Positions 11,638 to 22,933 of a stretch of DNA of 64,000 bases are shown piece after piece. The position numbers and the translations under genes are program-made. The notes under the pieces are model-generated. The model had not been told where the DNA came from. It was given only the letters and a program-made list of their open reading frames with translations, and did no database searches. Position 1 is the stretch's first letter. Every line of letters begins with the position of its first letter. Origin of the DNA: Pleurostoma richardsiae (lineage: Eukaryota; Ascomycota; Sordariomycetes; Calosphaeriales; Pleurostomataceae); contig JANBVO010000008.1 in NCBI GenBank assembly GCA_030052745.1, positions 372,001-436,000 of the forward strand. The letters are read 5' to 3'.

Positions 11638-13190
11638 GGTCATTATTCGAGTCAGTGGTTAGAGGAGGGGAGAAGGCGGGTTGGAAGAGGCTGTCTTACA
11701 AGGGCAATCGTCTGGGCTTGCGCGACGCCGCTGGAGCATCAAACCCCTGAAATTTTACCTACTGGCACGGGGACGCACTCTGTCGTTTCCGGGATTGTGA
11801 AGGCGGACTACCGTACCAAGTCGCCACGCGAAATGGCTTGCATGAAGACATCACAGTACCTGACGGCCTCCACTAGCCGAGCTATGCCAATAGTCAGTCT
11901 ATCAGAAAAATACATGAATTCACCAGACGTGCGCTGACAACTATTTTTTCTTCCCCGCATATCAATCTAAACACGCATAACTGGCTACTTCGGCAGCTGC
12001 CTATGTAAGCGGCTATATGCACACGGACGAGCTGCTGTTGCAAGCACGGCTCCCCGGCACGAGGACAGACAACACACGAATCTGTTCAGCATCTGAGGTA
12101 GGAAGCAAGATAAAAGTGGGATGAGACTATAACAGAGAGTGTGCCCTCGTCCTCGTATAGCATCGGACCTCCATTGGCCGAGAGCGACTGAAGGCCTCGG
12201 GGTAGCTACAACGAATTGTAAGCTGTCACTGGCATTTGGTACTACCATGCCATGACGCTGTTCGCTATATTCCACTTCGCAGGGGTAACTCCCAACTAGC
12301 AATTCACCAAGCCGCCCAAGTACTCCTTTAATTGATCCCTGTTACTCGACAATGTCTATATAGTTGTCTCGGTGATGACGACTTCGTGTCAGCCAGGCAG
12401 GACGTGTGCGCTGCAGGCAAGAAATGAAGGTTTAGAAGCATCAACTCAAGTTTCTAGAAACGGAATCGTGCCGTTCATGAGGACCCGAGTGATTCCTCTC
12501 CGCGTTATTGGTGGATCGGGGACTAAGGCACCGTGCCTGCATTCGGTACAGATCCTCGCGAATCAGTTGGCACCGCATCTTCGGCAGATTAATAACGGAT
12601 GCTATTAAGTCACGATCGGAAATACCCATATTAGCTCAATAATTCCTCTCTCTGGCCATGGAGCATTGCTAGTAGCCACAGTTCTCTGACCTTTGTCCAA
12701 AGTGCCAAGGGGTGTATTGCGGACTTGTAGATGGGCTCTAGTAACCATTCCCAATAGACAAAGCCGTATCGGTGATATTCTTACATGTCGTAGAATGGTC
12801 TGTGGGATGTTGTCCAGTTTCAACCGAGCTTTGGGAAATTCGCCGCAGATAATAATTACACCTACATATCTTTAAGCAAGTTTCGGATCCAAATCATGGT
12901 GAGACGAGGCAAGCTGTACCTGGGCTCGTCCCGGAACGGAACCGGAAGATACAAAGCAAATAAACAGACGACTGGATGGTACCCCAAGTACGAGTTCAAC
13001 CGGTAGCCGGAAAATATCCTCAACCAGGGTCTCGAGGATGTTCTGCTCAACTGCGGGCAATGATGAGATTCAAGCGGAGAATATAAGAAGCGATAGGGAG
13101 ATCTTTTGTTTGAGGGAGTCCTCAAGTCCTATCTTCAGCTTTCAGGCGCTGATATCAAGATCGACACAGTGACTGGAGTACCTGTCCAAC
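11638..13190. promoter_or_regulatory. shared divergent upstream region of LPMO and CE15
   Basis: This 1.55-kb gap lies between two divergent cell-wall genes. A TATA-like TATAAG at 13082-13087 lies about 105 bp before the CE15 ATG. A GGCTAG hexamer (minus strand, 11873-11878) fits the GGCTAR core bound by XlnR/Xyr1 and lies about 235 bp upstream of the LPMO start; a 6-bp match can be chance. No protein-like frame was found here. Confidence 0.45.
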
Positions 13191-14375
13191 ATGGTCCATC
13201 TATCATCTGCCCTACTCTTCGCCGGTACGGCCCTATCCCTACCTGCTGCGGAGATATTTGAGCGACAGGGGACCTGCAGTGTCCCCAGCAGCATCGCCGC
13301 CGTCAACTACGCCAAGCTGCCCGACCCTTTCACATTCGAGGGCGGCAAGAAGGTAGCGACAAAGGATGACTTCGACTGCCGCTCGCAAGAGATCTTCAAG
13401 GCGTTCCAGCAGTATGAGCTGGGCGACTACCCTGGTCCGCCAGACTCCGTCAAGGGCACTCTTAGCGGGACAACTCTCACGGTCCAGGTCACGGCGGGCG
13501 GCAAGTCGGTCTCTTTCACTGCTTCGATCAGGAAGCCGTCGGGAAGTGGCCCATTCCCTGCCATTATCGGCATCGGTGGCGTCTCGATCCCCGTCCCGAG
13601 CAATGTCGCGCAGATCACCTTCAACAACGATGACTTCGCCTCGCAGGCGAGCGGCTCTTCCCGCGGCCAGGGCAAGTTCTACACCCTGTTTGGCGCGAGC
13701 CACAGCGCGGGAGCGCTCACCGCGTGGGCCTGGGGAGTCGACCGCCTTGTCGACGCCCTTGAGCAGGTCAATGCGACCTCCGGCATCGACACCACCCGCC
13801 TGGGGGTCAGCGGCTGCTCACGTAACGGCAAGGGCGCCTTCATCGTGGGCGCGCTGGTGAAGCGGATCGCTCTGACGATCCCACAGGAGTCTGGGTCAGG
13901 CGGCGCAGCGTGCTGGCGCATCTCGGACCAGCAGCACAACGCGGGCAAGAACATCCAGACGGCGGGAGAGATCACAGGCGAGAACGTGTGGTTCTCTACG
14001 CGGCTCAACAGCTACAACACTAAGACGAGCACCATGCCGGAGGACCATCACATGCTCGCGGCGCTGGTCGTACCGCGTGGACTGCTCGTCATCGAGAATG
14101 ACATCGACTGGCTCGGACCCGTCGCGACCACCGGGTGCATGAAGGCCGGCCGCCTCATCTATAAGGCCTACGGCGTCCCAGTCAACATGGGCTTCTCTCT
14201 CGTTGGCGGCCACAGCCACTGCCAGTTCCCAAGCTCGCAGAACACAGTGCTCACCCAGTACATCAACTACTTCCTCCTGAAGAGCGGGACTGCGCCCCCG
14301 GAGACAGAGCAGAGCTCTGCGACGGTCGACATGAGCTCCTGGACAGGCGACTGGACCGTTCCCACTTTGACGTAG
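13191..14375 (+). CDS. 4-O-methyl-glucuronoyl methylesterase (CE15)
   Basis: Single-exon gene of 394 residues with an N-terminal secretion signal (about residues 1-17, ALSLPAA). The nucleophile motif GCSRNGKG places the catalytic serine at S210. The PQESGSGGAACWR block (E233 and on) and GGHSHCQFPSS (His 341/343) complete the CE15 signature seen in Cip2-type esterases. Length fits a bare catalytic domain with no CBM1. The enzyme cuts ester bonds between lignin alcohols and the glucuronic acid side chains of xylan, freeing hemicellulose from lignin (family knowledge). It is secreted. Neighbour: the divergent AA9 LPMO. Confidence 0.95.
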   Translation: MVHLSSALLFAGTALSLPAAEIFERQGTCSVPSSIAAVNYAKLPDPFTFEGGKKVATKDDFDCRSQEIFKAFQQYELGDYPGPPDSVKGTLSGTTLTVQVTAGGKSVSFTASIRKPSGSGPFPAIIGIGGVSIPVPSNVAQITFNNDDFASQASGSSRGQGKFYTLFGASHSAGALTAWAWGVDRLVDALEQVNATSGIDTTRLGVSGCSRNGKGAFIVGALVKRIALTIPQESGSGGAACWRISDQQHNAGKNIQTAGEITGENVWFSTRLNSYNTKTSTMPEDHHMLAALVVPRGLLVIENDIDWLGPVATTGCMKAGRLIYKAYGVPVNMGFSLVGGHSHCQFPSSQNTVLTQYINYFLLKSGTAPPETEQSSATVDMSSWTGDWTVPTLT

Positions 14376-14793
14376 AAACCCCGTGGACACCACAGTGGCG
14401 GCTTTAGGCGGCCGAGCAAAGCTGCTGGACCAAGTTACATCGGTGTTGATGACTGTGGAGGGTTGAGAAATGCATGTACATACAATGAGTCCGCAGTCCT
14501 GCATATATGAGACTTTGATCAATTCACCCATTGCTGCGTGTGCGACACGTAATTAGCCAACTCTTAAGTTCACTGTCTGAGGTGATTAATGCGTACAATT
14601 GGAGCTGCCCGGGACTGGACCCAAAGAAGGGGCGGAATTTTGGCTTTGCAGTGGCTGAGATTCAAAGCAAATTTGGGTACGTCGCATAACGCTAAAAACG
14701 TATCTGAATTTAAAGTCAAAGTAACTTAACTGATTATCACAAGTACCATGGAGAATAAAGGTTGCGGAAGGAGAATGCACGAAAAAAGAAAGC
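14376..14793. other. intergenic, no gene seen
   Basis: 3' region of the CE15 gene followed by the terminator side of the minus-strand tRNA-Ile gene. No other element recognised. Confidence 0.55.
14782..14787 (-). terminator. Pol III terminator of tRNA-Ile
   Basis: Six T in a row on the minus strand, starting 7 nt beyond the tRNA 3' end. Confidence 0.75.
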
Positions 14794-14889
14794 TGGTCCC
14801 AGAGGGGTTTGAACCCACGACCTGCGCATAGACAGAACTCAGCGAGTTCAACTATAAGAGCGCCGTGCTAACCACTGCACCATGGGACC
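14794..14889 (-). tRNA. tRNA-Ile(UAU) with intron
   Basis: The 96-nt minus-strand gene has acceptor stem GGTCCCA/TGGGACC, D arm GTGC-AGTGGTTA-GCAC and T loop TTCAAAC. The anticodon stem (GCGCT with TGCGC, last pair T-T) holds loop C-T-TAT-A. A 23-nt intron follows position 37 and contains a small hairpin (GAACTC with GAGTTC). Anticodon TAT reads the rare AUA isoleucine codon. In budding yeast the intron of tRNA-Ile(UAU) is needed for pseudouridylation of the anticodon (established there). One mismatch in the T stem lowers certainty slightly. Confidence 0.85.
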
Positions 14890-16033
14890 GGCAAGCTGAA
14901 AAATTAAGTTCTTCGGCTAGTTCCGGCACCAACTGCAAATACATAACCGTGACAACTGACCCACAGGGATAGATCCACATCTACAACGCACAATCTTTCG
15001 GCGCAATTGTCACGATCTGCACCACTTTCACCTCGAGCCGATGAGGATGTCAAGTCATCTGTAGCAATAGTGTCACCTGCGCTCTAATAATTATTAGCAC
15101 AGCATGATGCAGTTAATAGGTATTATCGTCCGTCCGTCCATCGCCGTCATTGAAGACTGTACCGGCTGTCCAGGCCTTTGACCCGCAAATCCGTGCAAGG
15201 TCCGGGCAGATTCTCCGGCTGTGAAGACCGACTGGAGAGAGAGAGTCAAGGGCGAAGGACCACATGTAAGGGAAAGTATGGCTTGCCATTGAGTGAAGAG
15301 AAGGATGAAGTTTCGCATACCAGATGGGCACGTAGTAGTACGTGTCCGGACGTTAGATCCCTCACACGTCAGGATAGGAGAATGGAGCTCGAGGATGCGG
15401 ATTTGCCACCAGTCTGACCTCCTCATGCTACTGTTAAATGGCAATTGAAATGCAAAGGACACGCTGCACGTTAAGGACATTGCGGCTTTGTTCCAGCTGA
15501 GTGCGCATAAGCAAGCAGACGGGCCATGGACTGTATCATTTGGATAAGGAGCTCCGGGTCGCACATGGCTTCACGCCCTGGGTGACGCTGAATGACCCGG
15601 ATGCTTCCGACCGGACTTTGAAAGAGGCCACAGAAAATCTTTCCAAGATTGGTAATGTAGAGGTGGATGTGTTATGGATGAGTCAGAATACAAGGAGAAA
15701 GGTTGTGAATAAGACAGGAAATGGTCTGTCGATACAAGTTGTTTACGGCTTCTCGAGTTGCGATCCGAATTTCCAGAAGGGGTAAAGCCGTCCTATTGAG
15801 CCGGTAGCGTTGACCGTTCCTGATACTCTTGAACGCTCTTGGGGTTGATTTCGACATACTTACGTTTCAATCTAGGTTATACTTCTACTATCAATGATGA
15901 AGAACGCAAAACTCGGAAGAAAGTTTATTTCCCGGAAAATACCTTAGAATTGCCGTACAAGGTCGCAATTTTACTTAACGGAGATCATGATCTATATTGC
16001 CACTTTCACTACGATCCCTTCATCTCCAGGCGT
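14890..16033. other. intergenic, no convincing gene
   Basis: Frames near 15094-15564 (minus) and 15501-15785 (plus) are open but show no recognisable domain and no convincing start or splice pattern. The region holds upstream sequence of tRNA-Ile and the 3' side of the NmrA-like gene. Confidence 0.5.
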
Positions 16034-17086
16034 CTAGACCTTAGAGCTGACGCCCTCCTTCTTCAACCACTCCTTCAGGGACGCTCTCAGGTCCTCCTCC
16101 GCCGGGAGACCCAGCAACTCATTCGCGCTCTCGCCAGGCTTGAGCGCGTGCCCCTCCCCGTCCCTATACAGGTGCACTCGCACCAGCTCCCCAAAGGCGC
16201 TATAGTCGCCTTTCGCGAGCTTCTCCTCGCCAATCTTCTTCAGCTCGTCCGTGCTGACGTGCTTGACGGTCCATTTGGTGCCGGTCTCCTCCTCCACGAT
16301 CTGCAGGATCTGGTTACGCGTGGGCTGGAATGACGCGACGGCGATGTACTTGTTCGCCGTCTCAGCGGGCCGCTTGAGGACGGCGGCCACGGCGCGGCCG
16401 ATGAAGCTGACGTTGGAGGTCGGGAACGGCTCGTTGCCCGAGTCGTAGATCTCCGCGGTCTTGGTCTTGGCGTTAAGGCCGAAGATCCCGAGCTGCAGAT
16501 TCTAGTTACGGTATGTTAGTCCTCCATTTTCGTAGTTCAGAGTCTCAAAGTAATATCGCCTACGAGATCGAAGAAGAAGCCGGTGGCGATGCCCGTCCAG
16601 GTGAAGTTGCTGTTCTCCTTCGCCTTCTCCTGGAGGTAGTCGACCGTCTTGATCTTGCCGGCGAGTATTTGCCCGATCTTGGCCCCTCCCAAGTTACGGG
16701 TGTCTATGCCGTATTCAGAGGGGATAAAACGCTTCACGCCGGCTGCATTTGCGGCATCGATCAGCTTGATCTGGCTGCCTATGGCAGGCGTGGCGATGGC
16801 GGAGACGACAGCATCGATTCCCGTCAGCGCCTCCTTCAAAGAGTCTAGAGAGTCATAGTTGACTTTCTTCACAGCTACGCTAGCAGGGAATGTAGCCGTC
16901 GAGGACTCCCGCGATAGGGCCGTCACATTGAAGCCCGCGGCGAGGAGCTCGTTCAAAATGTAGGACCCTAGCTTGCCGGATCCCTATAGCGCTCATCAGC
17001 TCGGTCTGTTAGGCGAACGGGGGCACTGCTGCGGGGCCCTATCTTACACCAACGATGGCAACGTTCTTGATAGTGATCGACGACAT
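16034..17086 (-). CDS. NmrA-like / isoflavone-reductase-family NAD(P)-binding protein
   Basis: Three exons (17086-17048, 16983-16564, 16501-16034) join in frame to 308 residues. The N-terminus forms a Rossmann nucleotide site, IVGGSGKLGSYILNELL. It is followed by the family pattern GIDAVVSAIATPA, then LIDAANAAGVKRFIPSEYGID. The downstream block TAEIYDSGNEPFPTSNVSFIGRAVAAVL is typical of fungal NmrA-like/isoflavone-reductase relatives. Such proteins are either NADP(H)-dependent reductases of aromatic compounds or redox sensors that bind GATA factors (family knowledge). Which applies here is unknown. Cytosolic, no signal peptide. The third exon follows a phase-0 intron of 62 nt. Confidence 0.88.
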
Positions 17087-19143
17087 CTTGCCAGCACTCT
17101 CACGACTTACAAAACTGAAACTGAGAAGGAGAAACTGCTGTGATTATAGCAATGAGGTTAAAAAAGCATGAGGCGTTTGTAATCACATCATAGCAGTGCC
17201 GCACTTATGTGCCGAAGCCGCCGAATTGCGTCTTCAGTCCGAGGTGGGGGAAACGCGATCGGATGTCACATCTGCACCGCGGATATAGCAAACAAGAACC
17301 TCGGGTTGTGGGGTTGGCATCATCCGACCGCTTGTCACGTCATTCGCCCGCCAGGAGAAGCGTATTGCCGACGGAAAGCAGAAGGCAGTCGTTCCTGACA
17401 CCGGAAAGACGGGGATAACCCAGGTGTATCACAGTAGGCGATCCGGAACAAATTCCGGCTAGGGTCCGCGGCGGCGGGGCCTGTGCCGGAGAACGCGGTC
17501 GGCGAAGCGTGGCCCGGCGTCAGCCGGCCTTCCGCTGACAGTCCGCAGCAACCTCATGCAGCTACTTGGTATGCCCAGCACACCATTACAGCATGAGAGC
17601 TGATCTCACAGGTGTGGAACAGAAATACAATATTAGGACTAACTCCTAGGTACACCAGGCATGACACCATTGCCACCGGTTGTCTAAATTCGCTGTCCAT
17701 TTGTGCACAAAGTGGACCATATCACAGCTGCGGAGAGCGACCTTCATCCGGGCGTGGCGCAACTGACGGGAGTGGAGTGGAAGTGCGGGAAAAGTCTCAC
17801 GGCCCGCAACCGTCAGCCGGTAGCCCGGGGAGATAGGGGGCTGAGGAGCTGAAGATCTAACTAGGCAGCTCGCTCTGTGCGTTGCCTTATCTGGGCCATA
17901 CCGCCGCGAGTTCATGGCCGGCCAGCCGCGTATGGAATGTACAGCCGCTTAGAGGACGCAGAAGCACTCTAGAGGATCACGGAGGAAGTTCCATGATGGT
18001 GTCCATGATACCGATGATTGAAGTTGGAAGGGTGGCTGGAGTCTCCTGCAGCATCTTGCTCCGCCCCCAAATGTGCGGCGAACCACCCACCAACGTACAT
18101 GACTGGGAGGTGATTGGGTTGTCGATCTCATCAGCTTACTGCATTCTAGAACCGAGATAAGGCAGGGAAAACGGCCATGCTGCATCTTTGACATACCGGA
18201 GCAAGAATGGCGACCATCAGGCAAGCGATTTCTGGGCTTGCACACGTCGGGACAGCAAGGGCACAACCTGCTGTCGAGCGAGGGAGCTGGGTGCGACGTG
18301 GGTCCGCTAAGGAGACGCGACTATCGCGGCCGGTCCCAGTGATCATCCTTCAGAGTCGAACGTCAATATGTGTGTCGTGAGGGACCTCCATTCCCGGTGG
18401 GTTTGTTACCTGACGCCGGGTCCCTGTATTGCACAACTTGTCCGGCTCCCTTGAGGCTCATTTCGGCATCCTCGTCGAGAATGAAGAGTTGCTCGAATAT
18501 GTTGCTTTGCTGTGGCCAAGATCATGAAAGCCTTGCGCCAAGACACCCTTATCTCCCAAGCTGCCTGCTGGCGCCTAAGTTTAGACGCCTGCATGGCAAG
18601 CCATCCTCTCGACTCTCACCTTCCCTACATGGGCATCAACGCCCGAGCCAATGGCGCATTTTCTGCAGTCTATGTCTCTAATCATGCGGGAGTCTCAGCT
18701 CGAGCGAGACGCCAAGACACAGCCGACAGCGCAGCTCTTTGGGCACCCACCCGCAGTGATGGCAGCTCAGCGAATGACGGCCTTCGGTTGCCGTGGTCCG
18801 AAGTCCACCACGGATGATGGAGCCATAAACGACGATTGCCGATCAATAGGGCTGGACTTTTGACTCCATACCATGACTTCGAATGGATAGAAGCAAGCGA
18901 GAGGCGCACCATGCTGCAGAACTGCAAGTTGCCTACTTGCTTGGCGAGAGGAGAGCGGGACTCCTCCGGTCGACCGTCACTGCGTGGAACTGAAAAGCCG
19001 GCGTCTCCGCTTCTCCATGCCCCAGAGTTATTGTCGTCTGTACTCATGAAGCTACTTGTAGTTTTAATTCTTAATACCTAATCTTGATTGTTTGACGCTC
19101 CTCTACGCTGTTTAATTACATAGGAGTGGTCGACGGATGAGAG
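17087..19143. other. 2-kb divergent intergenic region, no gene seen
   Basis: Lies between the starts of the NmrA-like gene (minus) and the DUF3176 gene (plus). Open frames here are short and overlap on opposite strands without domain similarity. No repeat, tRNA or TATA box was confidently identified. Confidence 0.5.
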
Positions 19144-21229
19144 ATGATGGAGAGCCATCAGCAACCTCGTCATGCTCGATTTCCGAGTGATGACACTATC
19201 GTCAGCGCCGCCGGTCCAGAGTTCATGGCCATGAACCACCCGTACAACCCGTCTAATGATGTGCTGCATCCCCTCAAAGAGGCCCAGTTTGTCACGGTGG
19301 AGGACGCCACCTTCCCACAGGCTCCGGGTCGGTCCCTCTCTTGGAAATCGAGCAAGCAGTCCGGCTCTACGTCCGAGAAGAGCCGTCTCCGCCGGATCTC
19401 TAGCCTTAAACTGAGCAAGACGGGGACATGGACATTCGAGATCGTCAGTCTGCTCGTCGCCATCGGCGCAGTTGCCTCCATCATCGCTGTCCTTGCCTAC
19501 TACGACGGAAGGCCGCTTCCGGAGTGGCCGTGGTCCATCACGATCAACGCTCTTATTGCTGTGCTCACGACAATTGCCAACACCGGCATGGCAGTCCCAC
19601 TGTCCAACGGCCTGGGCCAGCTGAAGTGGGACCGGTTCAAGACCGGCTATGCGCCTCTGACGGATATGGAGGACCTTGACGACGCAAGTCGAGGGGCCTT
19701 AGGTGCTATTAATTTACTACGCAAGCTCCGCGGAGGGTATGTGCGGCTGCTACCTGTCCCATCTTGTGATATGCACGGTTGTTGACACTTTCCCAGCGTG
19801 GCCGGCTCATTTGGTGCTATCGCGGTCATCGTTGCCCTGTTTCTCTCGCCTTTCGCGCAGCAGGTCGTCATCTACCGGACCATGATGCGCCCCTCGGACG
19901 TCGGGGCGACGAACCTGCGCGCCATGACCTACTCCTGGGCCCTTCCTGGTCTCGAGGCCGATGCAGCCTTCGTTCCTATCCTTCCCCTCAAAGCTGCCGT
20001 CTATAACGGCCTCTTCGCGGAGAATGGAAAGCCGCTGCTAAATTTGCCCGTGAGCTGCCAAACTGGCAACTGCACGTGGGAGCCTTTCGACACGCTGGCC
20101 GTCTGCAATAGCTGCGTCGACATGACCCAGTACATGACCCGATACTGCGCCAATGGCACCCAGACCGGTGGAGACATGTCCGAGTGCGGCTGGTCTCTGC
20201 CGAACGGCGCTGTGCTGAATGACAGCAGCATTGCTTTCAGCATGACTTCACAGGTGAGTGGGCACATTTCAACCCGTTTCCTAGTCCTTGAGTGAGCCCT
20301 GCTGACGCGAACAATCTAAGTTCCCAAGCGCAACCGGAGAGAGCCCTTACTCCGAGATCATGAAGCTCTCCTTCATGGGCACTGAATCTCAGTCCGGTGA
20401 GGCCGGCAACCTGCAGCCGTGGGCACGCCAGTGCACGCTGCAGACCTGCGTCCAGACCATTGAATCAGCAATCGTCAACGGCGAGTTGAGCGAGAACGTC
20501 ACAGAGGTCACCACCAACCGCACCGTGGTCACCACCCAGTCCGATAGCACAGACATGGAACCCGTGCTTATTACTACTACGAACGACCGGCCGCAGACCT
20601 ACACGTTAACCAAGCAGACGCAGCTGGGCATGCAGTCCTGGTTTGCACAGCTCTTCGCTGACGGCTCCGCCTCGCGCAACACCGAGTACATCAACCGCAC
20701 TCTAACATCACCTTCATCAGCCGCCGTCGTGGTCAACCTGACGGTCGGAATCTCCAGCGGCGCGACCTTCTTCGACACCGACATCGTGCAGGCCTTCTAC
20801 TGGAACTACTACGAGTACGAGAGCGGCATCGACATGCTCATGCACGACCTCGCCGCCTCGCTGACCGTGAGCTTCCGCGCCATCCCGGACCGGACCCTCG
20901 TCGAGGCCGTGAACGGCACGGCGCTGCGCCTGGAGAGCATGGTGCACGTGCGCTGGGGGTTCGTGGCCGCGCCGATCCTGGCGCTGGTGCTGACGGCCGG
21001 GTTCCTGGCGGCGGCGATGCAGGGCAGCTGGAGGCGCGGGGCGAGCCTGTGGAAGAGCAGCGTGCTGGCGGTGCTGTTCCACGGCCTGGATGAGGACGCG
21101 AGGGAGAAGTTCGAGGAGGTGGGCGGCCTGGAGGAGAAGAAGAAACTGGCTAAGGGTGTCAGGGTCATGCTTGACGAGAGGGGCGCGGCAGGGACGGGTG
21201 GGCTGTTGAGATGTGAGAATCCATATTGA
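19144..21229 (+). CDS. DUF3176 membrane protein
   Basis: Three exons (19144-19736, 19797-20253, 20321-21229) give 652 residues. After a disordered N-terminus come paired membrane helices near 98-117 (FEIVSLLVAIGAVASIIAVLAYY) and 130-150. The DUF3176 hallmark GRPLPEWPWSITINALIAVL and the QLKW motif lie in this part. A third helix (SFGAIAVIVALFLSPFAQQ) precedes a large extracytoplasmic Cys- and Asn-rich domain with CQTGNCTW and several N-x-S/T sites. A final helix (WGFVAAPILALVLTAGFLAAAM) lies near the C-terminus. The family is common in filamentous fungi and its role is unknown. A second ATG three bases on (19147) could be the real start. Confidence 0.9.
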
Positions 21230-21787
21230 ATGTACCAAGTAGAGGATATCATCATGTGGAGACAATAGTCAGTTACAGACTTGACTTCGTTAATCTAGGT
21301 CTTGATCATAATTTCTGGTGTTCAGAACTTTTGGCCCTTCCAAGCTTGCTTCTGCCCATGAAAAGGTCTCCGTTCACTCCTCTTCTTACTCCTGTCCGGT
21401 AGATAATCGAAAGGCAGATCGTAAGACGGTTGATAAGGTGTACAGTGAGGTCAAGGCCCTTATAAATATGAGCCTATAACCACGGACGAAGCATCCATCC
21501 CTCTTCTCGAAGGTCAAGTAGATAGTAAAGATAGCTGTTTAACAAGTTGGTGACTCCATAATCCACGAAATTGGTTCGTAATCACAAACTTGGGCTCCCC
21601 TTTGCTTGGAGCCTGGTGCGAGCACTCTGCCAATGGAGCAATGAGTATGGAAACAAGAGGAAGGGACCTATTTAGTGCATAAGGATAAGTAAGAGTTGTG
21701 TAATCGGCAATAGAGCGCATCAAGGTCGCTTAGAAGTGAGATTAGGATATTTCTGATTTGGGGATATTAAATTCGGGACTATCGAAA
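21230..21787. other. convergent intergenic gap
   Basis: Between the 3' ends of the DUF3176 gene (plus) and the Cys-rich surface protein gene (minus). No gene or structured element recognised. Confidence 0.6.
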
Positions 21788-22933
21788 TCATTTTGCTATT
21801 CCGCTTCCATGCCCTTGCCATATCCGATCTGTCCCTTCATCATTGTTGCCATTCAAGGCCGTCGATTCTCCATCCCTTGCGGCATCCCTTAGATCGCGCT
21901 CCTGGTCTCCAACATTATGCCTTGGGTTAGGTTCTATGGGGAAATCAGCACTAGACGCTGATACCCCGTGCTGCACCGTCGGCGAGTCCTGCGACACCCC
22001 GTATGCTCGCTGTATTGGTGACTTGGGATCTCCGGAGAGCTCAGGCGCCAAGTAGTTTCCCTGAAGCTCGGGGACCGGCTGGAGGAGGGCGTGGTTGCTG
22101 TCGCCGCTATATGTATAGTGATGCCCAGCATGATAGCCATGATAGTGCGGACTACCCGCTGCTCCTTCAGTTGAGGACGAATAGCGGTTGAAAGTTGGTG
22201 AGTGCTGGCTTCCCTGTTTGATATAAGGGCTATGCGCGTAGCTGCCGGCCACTGTAGTGCTGCTTGCGGTGTATGAATCTGCTCATTGTAAGTGACCGAA
22301 CTCGGACAAGACCACCTGTGTATACTGACCAGGATAGGGACTGCTTCCAGATTGGGGAGTATTGCCATCCGGATATGCTGGCTGTTCTGTCTGTGCCATG
22401 GCCGCATTTGATGCTTCTGCTCTTTCCCTCTTTATCCTAGCACGCCATCCGAGCTTGTACATGACCACACCGACGATGATGACCAGCAGGACTGCAATGC
22501 CCGCCACGATCCCCGCCACAGCTCCAGTCGACAGGCCAGTAGACTTTGACGTCGATCCAGACGTCAGGAACGGCGCCCTGTCCGCCTTGACTGTGCTCAG
22601 CTTCGCAGGCACGAGATGTGGTGACGGACACGAGAGAGTTGCGTTCTGGCACGGGTTGGAGGAGCAGCAGCCCAGGAACGGCGGCACGTTGGCCATGCAG
22701 GTGTACCAGTCGCCATCGGTGTCAGCACAGCTTTGGGCGGGGATGTCGTTGTAGGCGTCCGCGGAGAAGGTCGCAGTCATGAGGTCCCCATCGGGACAGG
22801 TGCCGGAGCCGTCTGTGCACGGATTAGACGTGCAGCAGCCGACGAACTCTGTCTTGCATCCCTCGCAAATGTAGAACTTTCCTCCCTTAGGACATGACAG
22901 CCCGAGGTCTCGGAACGGACTCGCGTTTGTCAT
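21788..22933 (-). CDS. single-pass Cys-rich surface protein with duplicated module
   Basis: Two exons (22933-22330, 22278-21788) give 364 residues. There is no cleavable signal peptide. Residues 1-115 contain two related Cys modules, each with F-x-GCCxSNPC, a spaced Cys-Pro and an L-x-x-A-x-x-S end. One membrane helix follows (GAVAGIVAGIAVLLVIIVGVVMY, about 137-160) with a positive stop (KLGWRARIKRER). The cytoplasmic tail is rich in Tyr, His, Ser and Gln. This suggests an N-out, signal-anchored surface protein resembling fungal wall-sensor architecture; that role is inference. No named family recognised. Both splice sites are canonical and keep the frame. Confidence 0.82.

Noticed and set aside
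15094-15785. Possible small gene near tRNA-Ile (open frames on both strands)
   Set aside because: No domain, no consistent exon chain and conflicting strands; not enough to call a gene.
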